A stretch of 64,000 nt of DNA from positions 41,274 to 105,273 of the forward strand of contig NZ_SNVV01000017.1 of assembly GCF_004361735.1 (NCBI RefSeq). The letters run 5' to 3'. Shown piece by piece: positions 10,801 through 18,119 of this stretch. Origin of the DNA: Azoarcus indigens (lineage in GTDB: Bacteria; Pseudomonadota; Gammaproteobacteria; Burkholderiales; Rhodocyclaceae). Numbering within the stretch: the first letter of the stretch is position 1; each line of letters begins with the position of its first letter. The position numbers were made by a program, and so were the translations under genes. The notes under the pieces were generated by a model. That model saw only the letters and a list, made by a program, of their open reading frames with translations. It was not told where the DNA came from and did no database searches.

Positions 10801-12551
10801 AGGAGCGCAAGGCCGAGGTGGTGCTGACCCTGGCCGGCAAGGAAATCAGGCAGGAGGCCAGCCTGCGCCGCGGGGTGAATTACCTCCAGTTCGCGCTGCC
10901 GGAGTTCAAGGGCCGCGAGCAGGCCCGCGTCGAAGTGCGCGAAGGCGGCAAGACGGTGGATGCGCTGGAGACGCTGCTCACCGCCCAGCTGGCCGGCTGG
11001 CGCGGTCCGCGCGAGCAGCTCGTGAGCGTGCACGGCGATACGCCGGCCGCCCTCGGCCTGCCGGCGGATGCCCGCGACCTCAGCGTGCGGCTGGTGGCCG
11101 GCGGCGGTGAGCACTTCCTGCGCATCGCCGACGATCTGGTCGAATACCCCTGGGGCTGCACCGAGCAGACCGCCAGCCGGCTGCTGCCGCTGGCCCTGGT
11201 CACCCCGCTGCTGGCGCCCAACCGCAACGCCGAGGGCGAAGGCGGCCGGCTGTGGCAGACGCTGTACAGCCAGCGCCTGCGGCTGGCGGCGCTGGCCGGG
11301 CCGCAGGCGGTGTTCGGCTGGTGGGGCGACGGCAGCGAGCAGAGCGCGCTGATGACCGCCTACGCCTATTACGCCGACTGGTACGCCGCCCGCACGCTGG
11401 GCATCGAACTGCCTGCCTCCCACTGGGAGCGGGTGCTGCTCGCCTACCGCAACCACGCCAGCCGCGAGCCGCTGCTGCACCGTGCGCTGGCGCTGTGGTT
11501 CGCCCAGGAAATCGGCCTGCCGGTGCGCACCCAGGCGGAAGGCCTGCTGCGCGAGCTCGGCCAGGCCAAGCCGGCCGGCGAGGAAAGCGGCGGCGCCAGC
11601 TGGAGCCCCTTCCTCGCGGCGCCGGATAGCGCCCTGGGCCAGGCCCATGCCCGCGTGCTGGCGGCGGTGGTGGCACAGCGCGCCCAGCTGTCTCCGCCCG
11701 CCGGCTTCGACACCGCGCTGGCCGAATCCCAGGCCCAGCTCGCCGCCAGCGGCCGTCCGGCGGCGCGCGCCCTGCTGCTGCTCGCCGGCAAGGAACAGCG
11801 CGCCGCCGCGCCCGACATCCTCGCCAGCGTCGGCGCCGCCATGCCTACGCTGGACCGCGCGCTGACCCTGGTATGGACGCGCAAGGCCCTGGGCGAGATC
11901 GCCCCCGGCACGCCCGCCGGCAAACCGCTGGGCGCCTGGCAGCAGGCCAGGGCCGCCTTCGGCCAGCAGGAATGGCGCTGGCCCGCTTCCAGCCCGCTGC
12001 CGGATGCACTGCAGCTGGAAGGACGCGCCGCCGACGCTCAGCCGCTGACCGCGCTGGTGCGCTACGAGGCCACCGAAGACGCCGGCCCCGGCAAGCTGCC
12101 GGTCACCGTCGAACGCCATCTCTACCGCCTCACTCGCGACGAGGACGGCAAGGGCTACAGCCGCACGTTGGTGAAGCCGGAGGAGGGCCTGTCGGTGCAG
12201 GAGCTCTACCTGGACGAGATCACGCTGAAATCGGAGGCCACCCACCGCCACGGCCTGGTCGAAGCCCCGCTGCCGCCGGGCGCCAACGTGGAGCGCGGCA
12301 CCTGGGGCATCGCTCTGACCGACGAGGGTCCCGAGCCCCAGCCGCTGGCGCGCGCCCGCGCCGAGGAGCGGCGCGATCGCTACGGCGTGCCGGTGGACCG
12401 CCTGGAAGGCACCGTCACCGTCCGCCACCTGCTGCGCGTCGCCCAAGCCGGCCGCTTCACCCTGCCGCCGGCGCGCTACTACCGCATGTACCAGCCGGAA
12501 CAGAAAGCGCTGGCGAACGCCGGCGAGGCGGTGGTGTGGGTGGTGAAGTAA
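7899..12551 (+). CDS. yfaS: Bacterial alpha-2-macroglobulin, YfaS/MagD type, with CTEQ motif
   Basis: A protein of 1550 residues, close to YfaS and MagD, with an N-terminal signal (cleavage expected near PARA-QSD; an internal Cys at LMAAC is a poor lipobox). Alpha-2-macroglobulins trap proteases by offering a bait region and, in many members, forming a covalent thioester bond. MG-type beta domains run from about residue 240 (YAVTDRPLYRPGDLVRIK, the conserved MG2 signature). The SVVDEMVYAL and complement-like LSRWRITVRAVG signatures follow at about 805 and 910. Residues 1087-1090 read Cys-Thr-Glu-Gln within YPWGCTEQ, the thioester consensus CxEQ. The alpha-alpha thioester domain and a C-terminal MG10-like domain follow. 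It is the third gene of the DUF2138-DUF1175 run and ends in a terminator-like hairpin. Confidence 0.93.
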   Translation: MTIPFRPVISSMPARSRLSRLFVAAALMAACLAGALPQPARAQSDVGLSSGYQPFQSTPFFILADKQFGSGDEALLRVEVPGGSGGRAMLEAYGGVDIRLYRVPKPLDFLKAQKNLHRVDVRPRPRDEGVANTLSYLWDNAWKKSRMAWRDLFSPQARSTVTAAAPALHSKPALLEPTEFRAPQRFKPLEGYELADSFRYPLWQAQPIKPPEVKLQGSSSDFIPASEGNVHVPLGKLKPGLYLAEAIIGTHRALTLVFVSDTVAVTKIAAGALTVWTANRNDGRPVADSRLLWTDGVGTLKSASTSADGLATLAHASPERTYLLGEDAGGGVFVSENFYYDSEIHDTKLYAVTDRPLYRPGDLVRIKFLGRDFQSASRSRPARAGELRIEVSDPNGTPVLTTGVPLTPDTGADTAFRLPDNAVAGGYDIRIAYEDKRYGAAFRVAEYVKPHFEIELLPDHPAFKTGEPVSGKVRLAYPDGKPVKNAAVELTLRAQTLTMVQGELRYSGLFPVQLSTASLTTDGGGEARFTLPAAKEPSRLILTLLATDGAAYRVRSARELLVERAASSWKLVAARNFSMAGDKPGFRLEAEGENAAAPVKWEIVRLEDQSRSSGDFDPAAREWKPALERPGSYSLMLRDAAGNIVAATAHWVGGGKDKDSLQVAAGSIEMVTDKAGYQPGDTAEVLISFPEPVDEALLTLERDGVDATALLSRGAGWLRTERLAPNQWRARVPVTEAHAPNITFSAVYVKHGDYVFQNAGLVVEPPRIALDIRSDHETVQPGELVTVDIQATLRGKPAPALLTVSVVDEMVYALQPEIAPSLPEFLQHIRRNNVRTNASLNFIAYDEAADWSAAAARQPPARHQYNERGVKVLERPRRDDTDTAAWLPALKTDAQGHARFSFRMPDALSRWRITVRAVGQDSADGVPGQRTAYVRSDKSFYAKWTSPDWLREGDKPQAALAVFNNAGEERKAEVVLTLAGKEIRQEASLRRGVNYLQFALPEFKGREQARVEVREGGKTVDALETLLTAQLAGWRGPREQLVSVHGDTPAALGLPADARDLSVRLVAGGGEHFLRIADDLVEYPWGCTEQTASRLLPLALVTPLLAPNRNAEGEGGRLWQTLYSQRLRLAALAGPQAVFGWWGDGSEQSALMTAYAYYADWYAARTLGIELPASHWERVLLAYRNHASREPLLHRALALWFAQEIGLPVRTQAEGLLRELGQAKPAGEESGGASWSPFLAAPDSALGQAHARVLAAVVAQRAQLSPPAGFDTALAESQAQLAASGRPAARALLLLAGKEQRAAAPDILASVGAAMPTLDRALTLVWTRKALGEIAPGTPAGKPLGAWQQARAAFGQQEWRWPASSPLPDALQLEGRAADAQPLTALVRYEATEDAGPGKLPVTVERHLYRLTRDEDGKGYSRTLVKPEEGLSVQELYLDEITLKSEATHRHGLVEAPLPPGANVERGTWGIALTDEGPEPQPLARARAEERRDRYGVPVDRLEGTVTVRHLLRVAQAGRFTLPPARYYRMYQPEQKALANAGEAVVWVVK

Positions 12552-12552
12552 G

Positions 12553-12584
12553 GAACCGGGCCGCAAGGCCCGGTTCTTCGCTGG
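12553..12584 (+). terminator. Rho-independent-type terminator after the macroglobulin gene
   Basis: A 10-bp perfect stem (GAACCGGGCC / GGCCCGGTTC, 12553-12562 and 12567-12576) has a GCAA tetraloop and a short T-rich tail (TTCTTCG). It starts two bases after the macroglobulin stop codon. The tail is weak, but position and stem fit the end of the DUF2138-DUF1175-macroglobulin transcript. Confidence 0.65.
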
Positions 12585-12702
12585 CGCGAAGGGACTGATT
12601 CAGAGCCCTCCCGCTTCCGACAAGGCTGCGCTGCTCGTTCTCAATTCCCTCAGCCCGCGTAAAAGAGCGGGACTGATAGCGGCCTGATCGGCTTAGGCCG
12701 GT

Positions 12703-12720
12703 ATAGTCCGATTGGACTAT
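12703..12720. promoter_or_regulatory. Perfect palindrome, probable operator of the lipid cluster
   Basis: ATAGTCC-GATT-GGACTAT is a perfect 7-bp inverted repeat with a 4-nt spacer. It is less GC-rich than its surroundings and lies 240 nt upstream of the first gene of the hydroxylase-desaturase-KASIII cluster. Size and symmetry fit a TetR-type repressor site, as used for fatty acid desaturase control by DesT. No matching regulator gene is adjacent, so the binding protein is unknown. Confidence 0.45.
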
Positions 12721-12725
12721 CGGAC

Positions 12726-12759
12726 ACCGACACCGTGCAGAACGCGTGACGGTGTCGGT
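12726..12759 (+). repeat. 11-bp perfect inverted repeat (hairpin) in the leader
   Basis: ACCGACACCGT (12726-12736) pairs with ACGGTGTCGGT (12749-12759) around a 12-nt loop. It begins five bases after the palindrome. There is no T tract, so it is not a standard terminator. It may be an RNA leader element or a second protein-binding site. Confidence 0.5.
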
Positions 12760-12959
12760 ACGCTTGGCAACGCATCGAGCTGATCAAGCTGCCTGGCCTG
12801 AACATCGCCTGCAACAAGCGGTGGGGAACGCGTGGCAGCTGTTCCCGCCGCATCGTGGTTCCAGCGCCGCCGCCGGGGCGTTTCTCCTTTCGCTCCGCTG
12901 CCGGGTATTCCACCGGCTTCCTGTCTTTCGCCTGTTTGGAATAAAGTGGGCGCCCCGAA

Positions 12960-13775
12960 GTGCTTGCCGGCGTTCTGCCGCATACCGTCTTGTCGACGAT
13001 CCAGAACTTTGTCCTCACTGCCCGCTGGCACGAAATCATCCTGGCGGGGTGGTGCTTCTTCGGTGGCATCTATTTCCTCTTCGGTGCCGCCACCACCGTG
13101 CTGACGCGTTGGCTGATGCCGGCGCTGGGCCATGGCGGGCGGCTGGACCCGCGGCCAGTGGCGGCGGGGCAGTTGAAGCGGGAGATCGGGCTGTCGATCT
13201 GTTCGGCGCTGCTGTTCGGTGCCGGCATGGTGTTTCCGTGGGGGCTGCTGCAGCTGGGCTGGGCGCGGTTGGCGGTGGATCCGTCCTGGTGGCGGGTGGG
13301 GCTGGAGATCCTGGTACTGGTGGTATGGAACGAGGTGCATTTCTATGCCAACCACTGGTTGCTGCACACCCGCTGGCTGCGCCGCTTCCACAACCCGCAT
13401 CACCGTTCGGTGGTGACCACGCCCTGGGCCACCTATGCCTTCCATCCGGTGGAGGCGGTGATGCTGGGCAATGTGATCCTGCTGCCCATGGTGGTGCACG
13501 ATTTCAGCTTCGCCGCGCTGTTTTCGGTGCCGCTGTTCAGCCTGCTGTTCAACTGCATCGGCCATTCCAATTACGACTTCCTGCCGGATTTCCACCGCGA
13601 CCGCTGGTGGCTCAACGGCGCCCGCCGCCATCATCTGCACCACGCCTGCTTCACCGGCAATTACGGCTTCATGTTCCCCTTCATGGATCGCCTGTGCGGC
13701 ACCGCGCTGCCGCCTGAGGCGGCCGAGGGCCGCATCGCCCGCGATCTGAACCGCCGCCTAGCCGATGCTGGTTAA
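12960..13775 (+). CDS. Sterol desaturase / fatty acid hydroxylase superfamily membrane protein
   Basis: A protein of 271 residues from a GTG start; the exact start is uncertain. Four or more hydrophobic segments alternate with the histidine clusters that bind the diiron centre in this superfamily (PF04116): HFYANHWLLH (about 128), HNPHH (about 143) and a final block (HRDRWW...RRHHLHH, about 206-225). Enzymes of this family hydroxylate or desaturate lipid chains at the membrane using O2. The substrate is not evident. The downstream desaturase gene overlaps by 11 nt, so the two are translationally coupled. Confidence 0.88.
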   Translation: MLAGVLPHTVLSTIQNFVLTARWHEIILAGWCFFGGIYFLFGAATTVLTRWLMPALGHGGRLDPRPVAAGQLKREIGLSICSALLFGAGMVFPWGLLQLGWARLAVDPSWWRVGLEILVLVVWNEVHFYANHWLLHTRWLRRFHNPHHRSVVTTPWATYAFHPVEAVMLGNVILLPMVVHDFSFAALFSVPLFSLLFNCIGHSNYDFLPDFHRDRWWLNGARRHHLHHACFTGNYGFMFPFMDRLCGTALPPEAAEGRIARDLNRRLADAG

Positions 13776-14622
13776 CCGGCGGGACGTGCACAGCCTGGCC
13801 TACCTGGCCGCGCTGCCGGCGCTGGCGGCCTGGCAGTGGGTGCATGGCTTCTCGCTGCCGCTGTACGCGGCGATGCTGTTCCTGACGCTGGGCATCGGGG
13901 TGATCCACCACAACCACACCCACCGGCGGATGTGGCGCAACAAGCATCTGAACCGGGCGACCGACCTGTGGCTGAGCCTGCTGCAGGGCCATCCCACCTA
14001 TGTGTTCTACCCGGCCCATGTCGCCAATCACCACCGCTACCGGCACGGCGTCAAGGATGTGGCGCGCACCTACCGCTTCGGCGGCGACACCAACCACCTG
14101 TGGGGCTACCTGATCCATCCGCTGCAGGCGGTGGCGGTGCTTTACCCGCTGTTCTGGCGCTGGCTGCTGCGCCAGTATCGGCGCGGCTCCGGCGCCTGGC
14201 GGCATGCGCTTTGCCAATACCTGGCGGTATTGGCGCTGTGGGGCGGGCTGGCCTGGGTGGACCTGGAGAAGTGGTTGCTGCTGGTGCTGCTGCCGCAGTT
14301 GCATGGCCTGCACTGGCTGCTGGCCACCAACTACCTGCAGCACGCCCATGCCGATGGCGCTTCCCGCATCGACTACGCGCGCAACTTCGAGGGCTGGGTG
14401 AATCCGCTGCTGTTCAACATCGGCCTGCACACCGCGCACCACGAACATCCGCGCGCGCACTGGTCCGAACTGACGAAGCTGCATCCGCATTACCGCGACA
14501 AGGTGCATCCGCGCCTCAACGCCGGCGGGCTGCTGCCCTACATGTTCCGCACCTTCCTGCTTGGCCCCTTCTTTCCGCGCTGGCGCAGCCGGCCGCTGAT
14601 GGACCCCACGGAGATCCGCTGA
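13765..14622 (+). CDS. Membrane fatty acid desaturase
   Basis: A protein of 285 residues with the three histidine boxes of the membrane fatty acid desaturase family (PF00487): HHNHTHRRMW (about 46), HVANHHRYRH (about 84) and HTAHHEHPRAHW (about 222). Hydrophobic spans lie between them. The family introduces a double bond (or hydroxyl) into acyl chains with O2 and an electron donor. No ferredoxin or rubredoxin gene is in the cluster, so electrons must come from elsewhere. The start overlaps the end of the hydroxylase-like gene by 11 nt and the stop shares a base with the next start (TGATG). Confidence 0.9.
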   Translation: MLVNRRDVHSLAYLAALPALAAWQWVHGFSLPLYAAMLFLTLGIGVIHHNHTHRRMWRNKHLNRATDLWLSLLQGHPTYVFYPAHVANHHRYRHGVKDVARTYRFGGDTNHLWGYLIHPLQAVAVLYPLFWRWLLRQYRRGSGAWRHALCQYLAVLALWGGLAWVDLEKWLLLVLLPQLHGLHWLLATNYLQHAHADGASRIDYARNFEGWVNPLLFNIGLHTAHHEHPRAHWSELTKLHPHYRDKVHPRLNAGGLLPYMFRTFLLGPFFPRWRSRPLMDPTEIR

Positions 14623-16517
14623 TGCCCACCCGTTTCGACCACGTCTATATCGAGGCCGCCGGCTACCACCTGCCCGGACCGCCTGTGGACAACGAGCAGA
14701 TGGACGCCTACATCGCGCCGCTCAACCGCATGTCCGAGCGCATCAAGGATCGCATCCTGGCGGACAACGGCATCCGCAGCCGGCACTACGCCATCGACGC
14801 CGAGGGCCGCACCACGCTGTCCCACGCCGAACTTGCCGCCGCCGCCATCCGCGACTGCCTGGCGCGCGGCAAGCACGCCATCGCCGATGCCGGCCTGCTC
14901 GCCGTTGGCGCCTGCGGCGGCGATGCGCTGATGCCCGGCTTCGCCAACATGATCCACGGCGAGCTGGGCGCGCCGCCGATGGAAACCCTCTCCAGCCAGG
15001 GCATCTGCGCCTCCGGCGTGCTGGCGCTCAAGCATGCCGCCCAGGCGGTGGAGCTGGGCGAGCACGGCATGGCGCTGGCCGCCGCCGCCGACATGCCCTC
15101 GCGCATGTTCAAGCGCAGCCGCTTCGCCCCGCGCGGCTACGACGCCGACTTCGATGCCCACTTCCTGCGCTGGATGCTGTCCGACGGCGCCGGCGCCATG
15201 CTGCTCACCCGCCGCCCCAGCGGCCGCGGCGGCCTGCGGCTGAAGCTGAAGTGGATACACCAGCGCAGCTTCGCCGGCGACTACCCGGTATGCATGCAGC
15301 TCGGCCTGTCGCAGGACCGCAGCACCTCCTTCCTCGATTACCCCTCTTCCTCCGCGGCCGAGGCCGAGGGCGCGCTCTCCCTGCGCCAGGATATCCGCCT
15401 GCTGCCGCACCTGTTCGACGTTTCCATCCATGAATACGTGAAGCTGGTGCGCGAGGGCTGGGTGAAATCGGAAGAGGTGGATCACTTCCTCTGCCACTAT
15501 TCCTCCGAGCGCTTCGTACCGGTGGTGGAAGAACTGCTGGACAAGGCCGGGCTGACGATTCCGCGCGAGCGCTGGTTCAGCAACCTCGCCACCCGCGGCA
15601 ACACCGGCGCCGCCTCCATCTTCGTGATGCTGGCGGAATTCCTGGACACCCACACGCTGCGGCCGGGGCAGAAGATCCTCTGCTTCATCCCGGAATCCGG
15701 CCGCATCAGCGCCGCCTACATGTTGATCGAGGTGGAGGACGCCGAGATTCCGCGCCAGCGCCTGGTGCCGCTGGCGCAGACCCAGCTTCAGGCCCAGCCC
15801 GCGGCAGATCCCCTGCCGGCCGCGCCGCACGACCCGGATTCCGCACCCGCGCACCTGCGCGACCTGCTCACCGCGCTGGCCGGCATCTGGCACGACTACC
15901 GCTCCGAGGTGTGGCGCTCGCCGGTGGTGCACAAGCTGGTCGCCGGCCGCTTCACGGTGGCGGACTACCGCAGCTGGACCGCCCAGTGGGTGCCGCAGGT
16001 GCGCGAAGGCAGCAAGTGGATGCGCGAGGCGGTGGCCTCGCTCAGCGCGCCCTTCGCCGCGCTGGGCGAGCTGGTGGAACTGCACGCCGGCGAGGAGCAG
16101 GAGGATTTCCGCATCCTCTACCAGGACTACCTGGCCGCCGGTGGCGGCGAGCCGCTGGAGGCGCTGCGCCGCAACCCTGGCGGCGAGGCGCTCAACGCCT
16201 ACCTGCATGCGCTCGCCGGCAGCGAGAACCCGCTGGGGCTGCTGGGCGCCATCTACATCATCGAGGGCACCGGCCAGCGCATCGTGCCGGCGCTGCTGCC
16301 CTTGCTGCGCCAGCAGCTGGACCTGCCGCCGGCCGCCTTCCGCTTCCTCGAATACCACGGCCACAACGACCACAACCACCTGCAGCGCTGGCTGGCGGCG
16401 GTGGAACTGGCGCTGGCGGTGGAGCCGGCCGCCGGCGCGCGCATGGTCGCCACCGCGCGCCGCACCGCCCAGCTCTACCTCATGCAGTTCCAGCACATCC
16501 TGGAGGACGCGCAATGA
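14622..16517 (+). CDS. KASIII-like ketosynthase fused to a heme-oxygenase-like diiron domain
   Basis: A two-domain protein of 631 residues. Residues about 1-375 are a beta-ketoacyl-ACP synthase III-like domain with a plausible Cys-His-Asn triad: Cys129 (GICASGVLAL), His292 (FLCHYSSERF, at the place of HQAN) and Asn327 (TRGNTGAAS). After a Pro/Ala-rich linker (about 385-410), residues about 415-631 form an all-helical TENA/heme-oxygenase-like domain. It carries the HxxxDxxH metal motif (His579, Asp583, His586), Glu in IIEGTG, and an upstream Glu/His pair in ELVELHAGEE, as in diiron oxidases such as UndA and CADD. KASIII enzymes condense acyl groups; these diiron domains perform O2-dependent oxidation, for example decarboxylation to alkenes. 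The combination suggests chain building or transfer followed by oxidation. It overlaps both neighbours (TGATG and ATGA). Confidence 0.85.
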   Translation: MPTRFDHVYIEAAGYHLPGPPVDNEQMDAYIAPLNRMSERIKDRILADNGIRSRHYAIDAEGRTTLSHAELAAAAIRDCLARGKHAIADAGLLAVGACGGDALMPGFANMIHGELGAPPMETLSSQGICASGVLALKHAAQAVELGEHGMALAAAADMPSRMFKRSRFAPRGYDADFDAHFLRWMLSDGAGAMLLTRRPSGRGGLRLKLKWIHQRSFAGDYPVCMQLGLSQDRSTSFLDYPSSSAAEAEGALSLRQDIRLLPHLFDVSIHEYVKLVREGWVKSEEVDHFLCHYSSERFVPVVEELLDKAGLTIPRERWFSNLATRGNTGAASIFVMLAEFLDTHTLRPGQKILCFIPESGRISAAYMLIEVEDAEIPRQRLVPLAQTQLQAQPAADPLPAAPHDPDSAPAHLRDLLTALAGIWHDYRSEVWRSPVVHKLVAGRFTVADYRSWTAQWVPQVREGSKWMREAVASLSAPFAALGELVELHAGEEQEDFRILYQDYLAAGGGEPLEALRRNPGGEALNAYLHALAGSENPLGLLGAIYIIEGTGQRIVPALLPLLRQQLDLPPAAFRFLEYHGHNDHNHLQRWLAAVELALAVEPAAGARMVATARRTAQLYLMQFQHILEDAQ

Positions 16518-17428
16518 GCCCGCCGCCCGACTTCCTCGCCGCCGGCCACGACCCCAAGGACCCCGACCCCTGGCTGGCGCTCTACCTGGACCGCAGCACG
16601 CCGCTGCCGGACGCGGTGAAGGAAGCCTGGCTGGTAGATTCCAGCTCCGCCTCGCGCCAGTACCTGCTGCCCATCATCCGGCCGCTGGCGCGCGCCTTCA
16701 TCGTGCTGATCCAGCTGGTGAAGATGGTGATGCCCAAGCGCTGGTCGGCCTCGCGCACCCTGCACTGGATACTGGCCGAGGGCATGAAGCGGCTGGTGGC
16801 GCCGGAGGCCAACTGGCTGGTGATGCGCCATTTCCACCTCGGCGCGCAGATCCTCGCCTTCATCGCCCGCAACTCGCCGGTGCCGGTGGAAACCACGCCG
16901 CTGACGCCAGTCGCGCTGGACGAGCTGAAGGACGATCTCTTCGTCAAGCACGACATCAACCTGTTCAACCTGGTGATCCGCCTCAACCAGGCGCTGCGCG
17001 AGCACGGCGAGGTGCTGGCGCCGGTGGCCGAGCCTGACTTCAGCATGATCCAGGAGCCGGCGGTGCGGCTGGAGGACATGCCGCGCGGCCCGCTCAACGT
17101 CATCGACCTGCAGACCGCCATCGAGTGCTTCACCCCCATCTTCCAGTTCTTCCTCACCGACAACGACTTCTGGCGCGCCGCCAACTCGCTGCAGCTGGAC
17201 GAGACCATAGGCCTCTACGCCGCCACCATCCTGGGCGCGCCGCAGCACCTCATCCTGCTCAACAACAAGCATCCGCTGGTGCCGATGAGCACCCTGCGCG
17301 CCGGCTACCGGCTGGTGCTGCATGGCCTGTCGTCCGAGATGCTGCATGCGCTGCTGACGCGGCTGAAGGAGGCGCAGCATGGCGACAGTCCGCAGGCCCG
17401 CGCCCAGGCCGAAGCGGCGGCGCTGTGA
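16514..17428 (+). CDS. Unknown protein of the KASIII-diiron cluster
   Basis: A protein of 304 residues that I do not recognise. It starts within the stop of the KASIII fusion (ATGA), so it is almost certainly cotranslated and functionally linked. It has one moderately hydrophobic stretch (about 50-75, LLPIIRPLARAFIVLIQLV). A region with several charged and His residues (LVMRHFHLGAQ; DLFVKHDINLFN) is followed by an Ala-rich C-terminus. No signal peptide and no catalytic signature is clear. It could be a membrane-associated partner or an accessory protein of the oxidase domain. Confidence 0.8.
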   Translation: MSPPPDFLAAGHDPKDPDPWLALYLDRSTPLPDAVKEAWLVDSSSASRQYLLPIIRPLARAFIVLIQLVKMVMPKRWSASRTLHWILAEGMKRLVAPEANWLVMRHFHLGAQILAFIARNSPVPVETTPLTPVALDELKDDLFVKHDINLFNLVIRLNQALREHGEVLAPVAEPDFSMIQEPAVRLEDMPRGPLNVIDLQTAIECFTPIFQFFLTDNDFWRAANSLQLDETIGLYAATILGAPQHLILLNNKHPLVPMSTLRAGYRLVLHGLSSEMLHALLTRLKEAQHGDSPQARAQAEAAAL

Positions 17429-17521
17429 GGTCGGCGGCGTGAGCCGGATGGCGGCTGTTCTACAATGCCGGCGCCGTTTTCCAGATGAAGCGCCGCCGAG
17501 TCCGGCGTCGCCCCCCTGCCG

Positions 17522-18079
17522 ATGAAAGAAATCATCCCCCTGTGGGCTCAGCCCTGGCTGGACGTGATCGAGCTGGCCACCCAGATCGCCTTGATCGTGC
17601 TCGCCGCCTGGCTGCTGCGCCTGGTGCTGCGCCGGCTGGTGCGGCGCATCGGCGAGCGCTACAACCTGCCGCCGGAGCTGGTGATGGGCTCGCGCCGGCT
17701 GACCAGCTTCGTCATCTACTCCAGTGCGCTGCTGCTGATCCTGGACCGCTTCGGCGTTTCCGGCACCGTGCTGTGGACCGCCTTCACCGGCTTCGCCGCA
17801 GTGGCGGCGGTGGCCTTCTTCGCCGCCTGGAGCGTGCTCTCCAACATCTTCTGCACGCTGCTCATCTTCACCATCCGCCCCTTCCGCCTGTACGACCAGG
17901 TGGAGCTGCTGGAGAACGGCGAGAAGCCGGGGCTGAAGGGCCAGGTAGTGGACATCAACCTCATCTACACCACGCTGCAGGAGAGCCTGCCCGACGGCCA
18001 GGACACGGTGCTGCAGGTGCCCAACAGCCTGTTCTTCCAGCGCAGCATCCGCCGCTGGCGCAGCGGCGTGCAGGGCTGA
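17522..18079 (+). CDS. Short MscS-type mechanosensitive channel
   Basis: A protein of 185 residues with three membrane segments. The pore-type third helix is rich in Ala and Gly (TGFAAVAAVAFFAAWSVLSNIFCTLL, split over about 90-118), followed by the conserved FRPF-like junction (TIRPFRLYDQVEL) and a beta domain ending in VPNSLFF. It stops soon after the beta domain, so it lacks the C-terminal alpha/beta cage of full MscS (about 286 residues). It follows the lipid cluster by 93 nt and may be cotranscribed, but a housekeeping osmotic role is equally possible. Confidence 0.85.
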   Translation: MKEIIPLWAQPWLDVIELATQIALIVLAAWLLRLVLRRLVRRIGERYNLPPELVMGSRRLTSFVIYSSALLLILDRFGVSGTVLWTAFTGFAAVAAVAFFAAWSVLSNIFCTLLIFTIRPFRLYDQVELLENGEKPGLKGQVVDINLIYTTLQESLPDGQDTVLQVPNSLFFQRSIRRWRSGVQG

Positions 18080-18119
18080 GGCGCGGCCGCAACGCAGGAC
18101 CGCCGCACGGTGGCGGGAT

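Larger units (their letters stand above)
12577..12959. other. Long non-coding leader upstream of the lipid-type cluster
   Basis: About 380 nt without a convincing gene. It holds the palindrome at 12703-12720 and the hairpin at 12726-12759, listed separately. The rest (12760-12959) can be read as short open stretches, but none has a start, a ribosome-binding site or a recognisable protein. A GGAATAAAG stretch near 12938-12946 could be part of a promoter -10 region. No clear -35 partner is seen. Confidence 0.5.
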
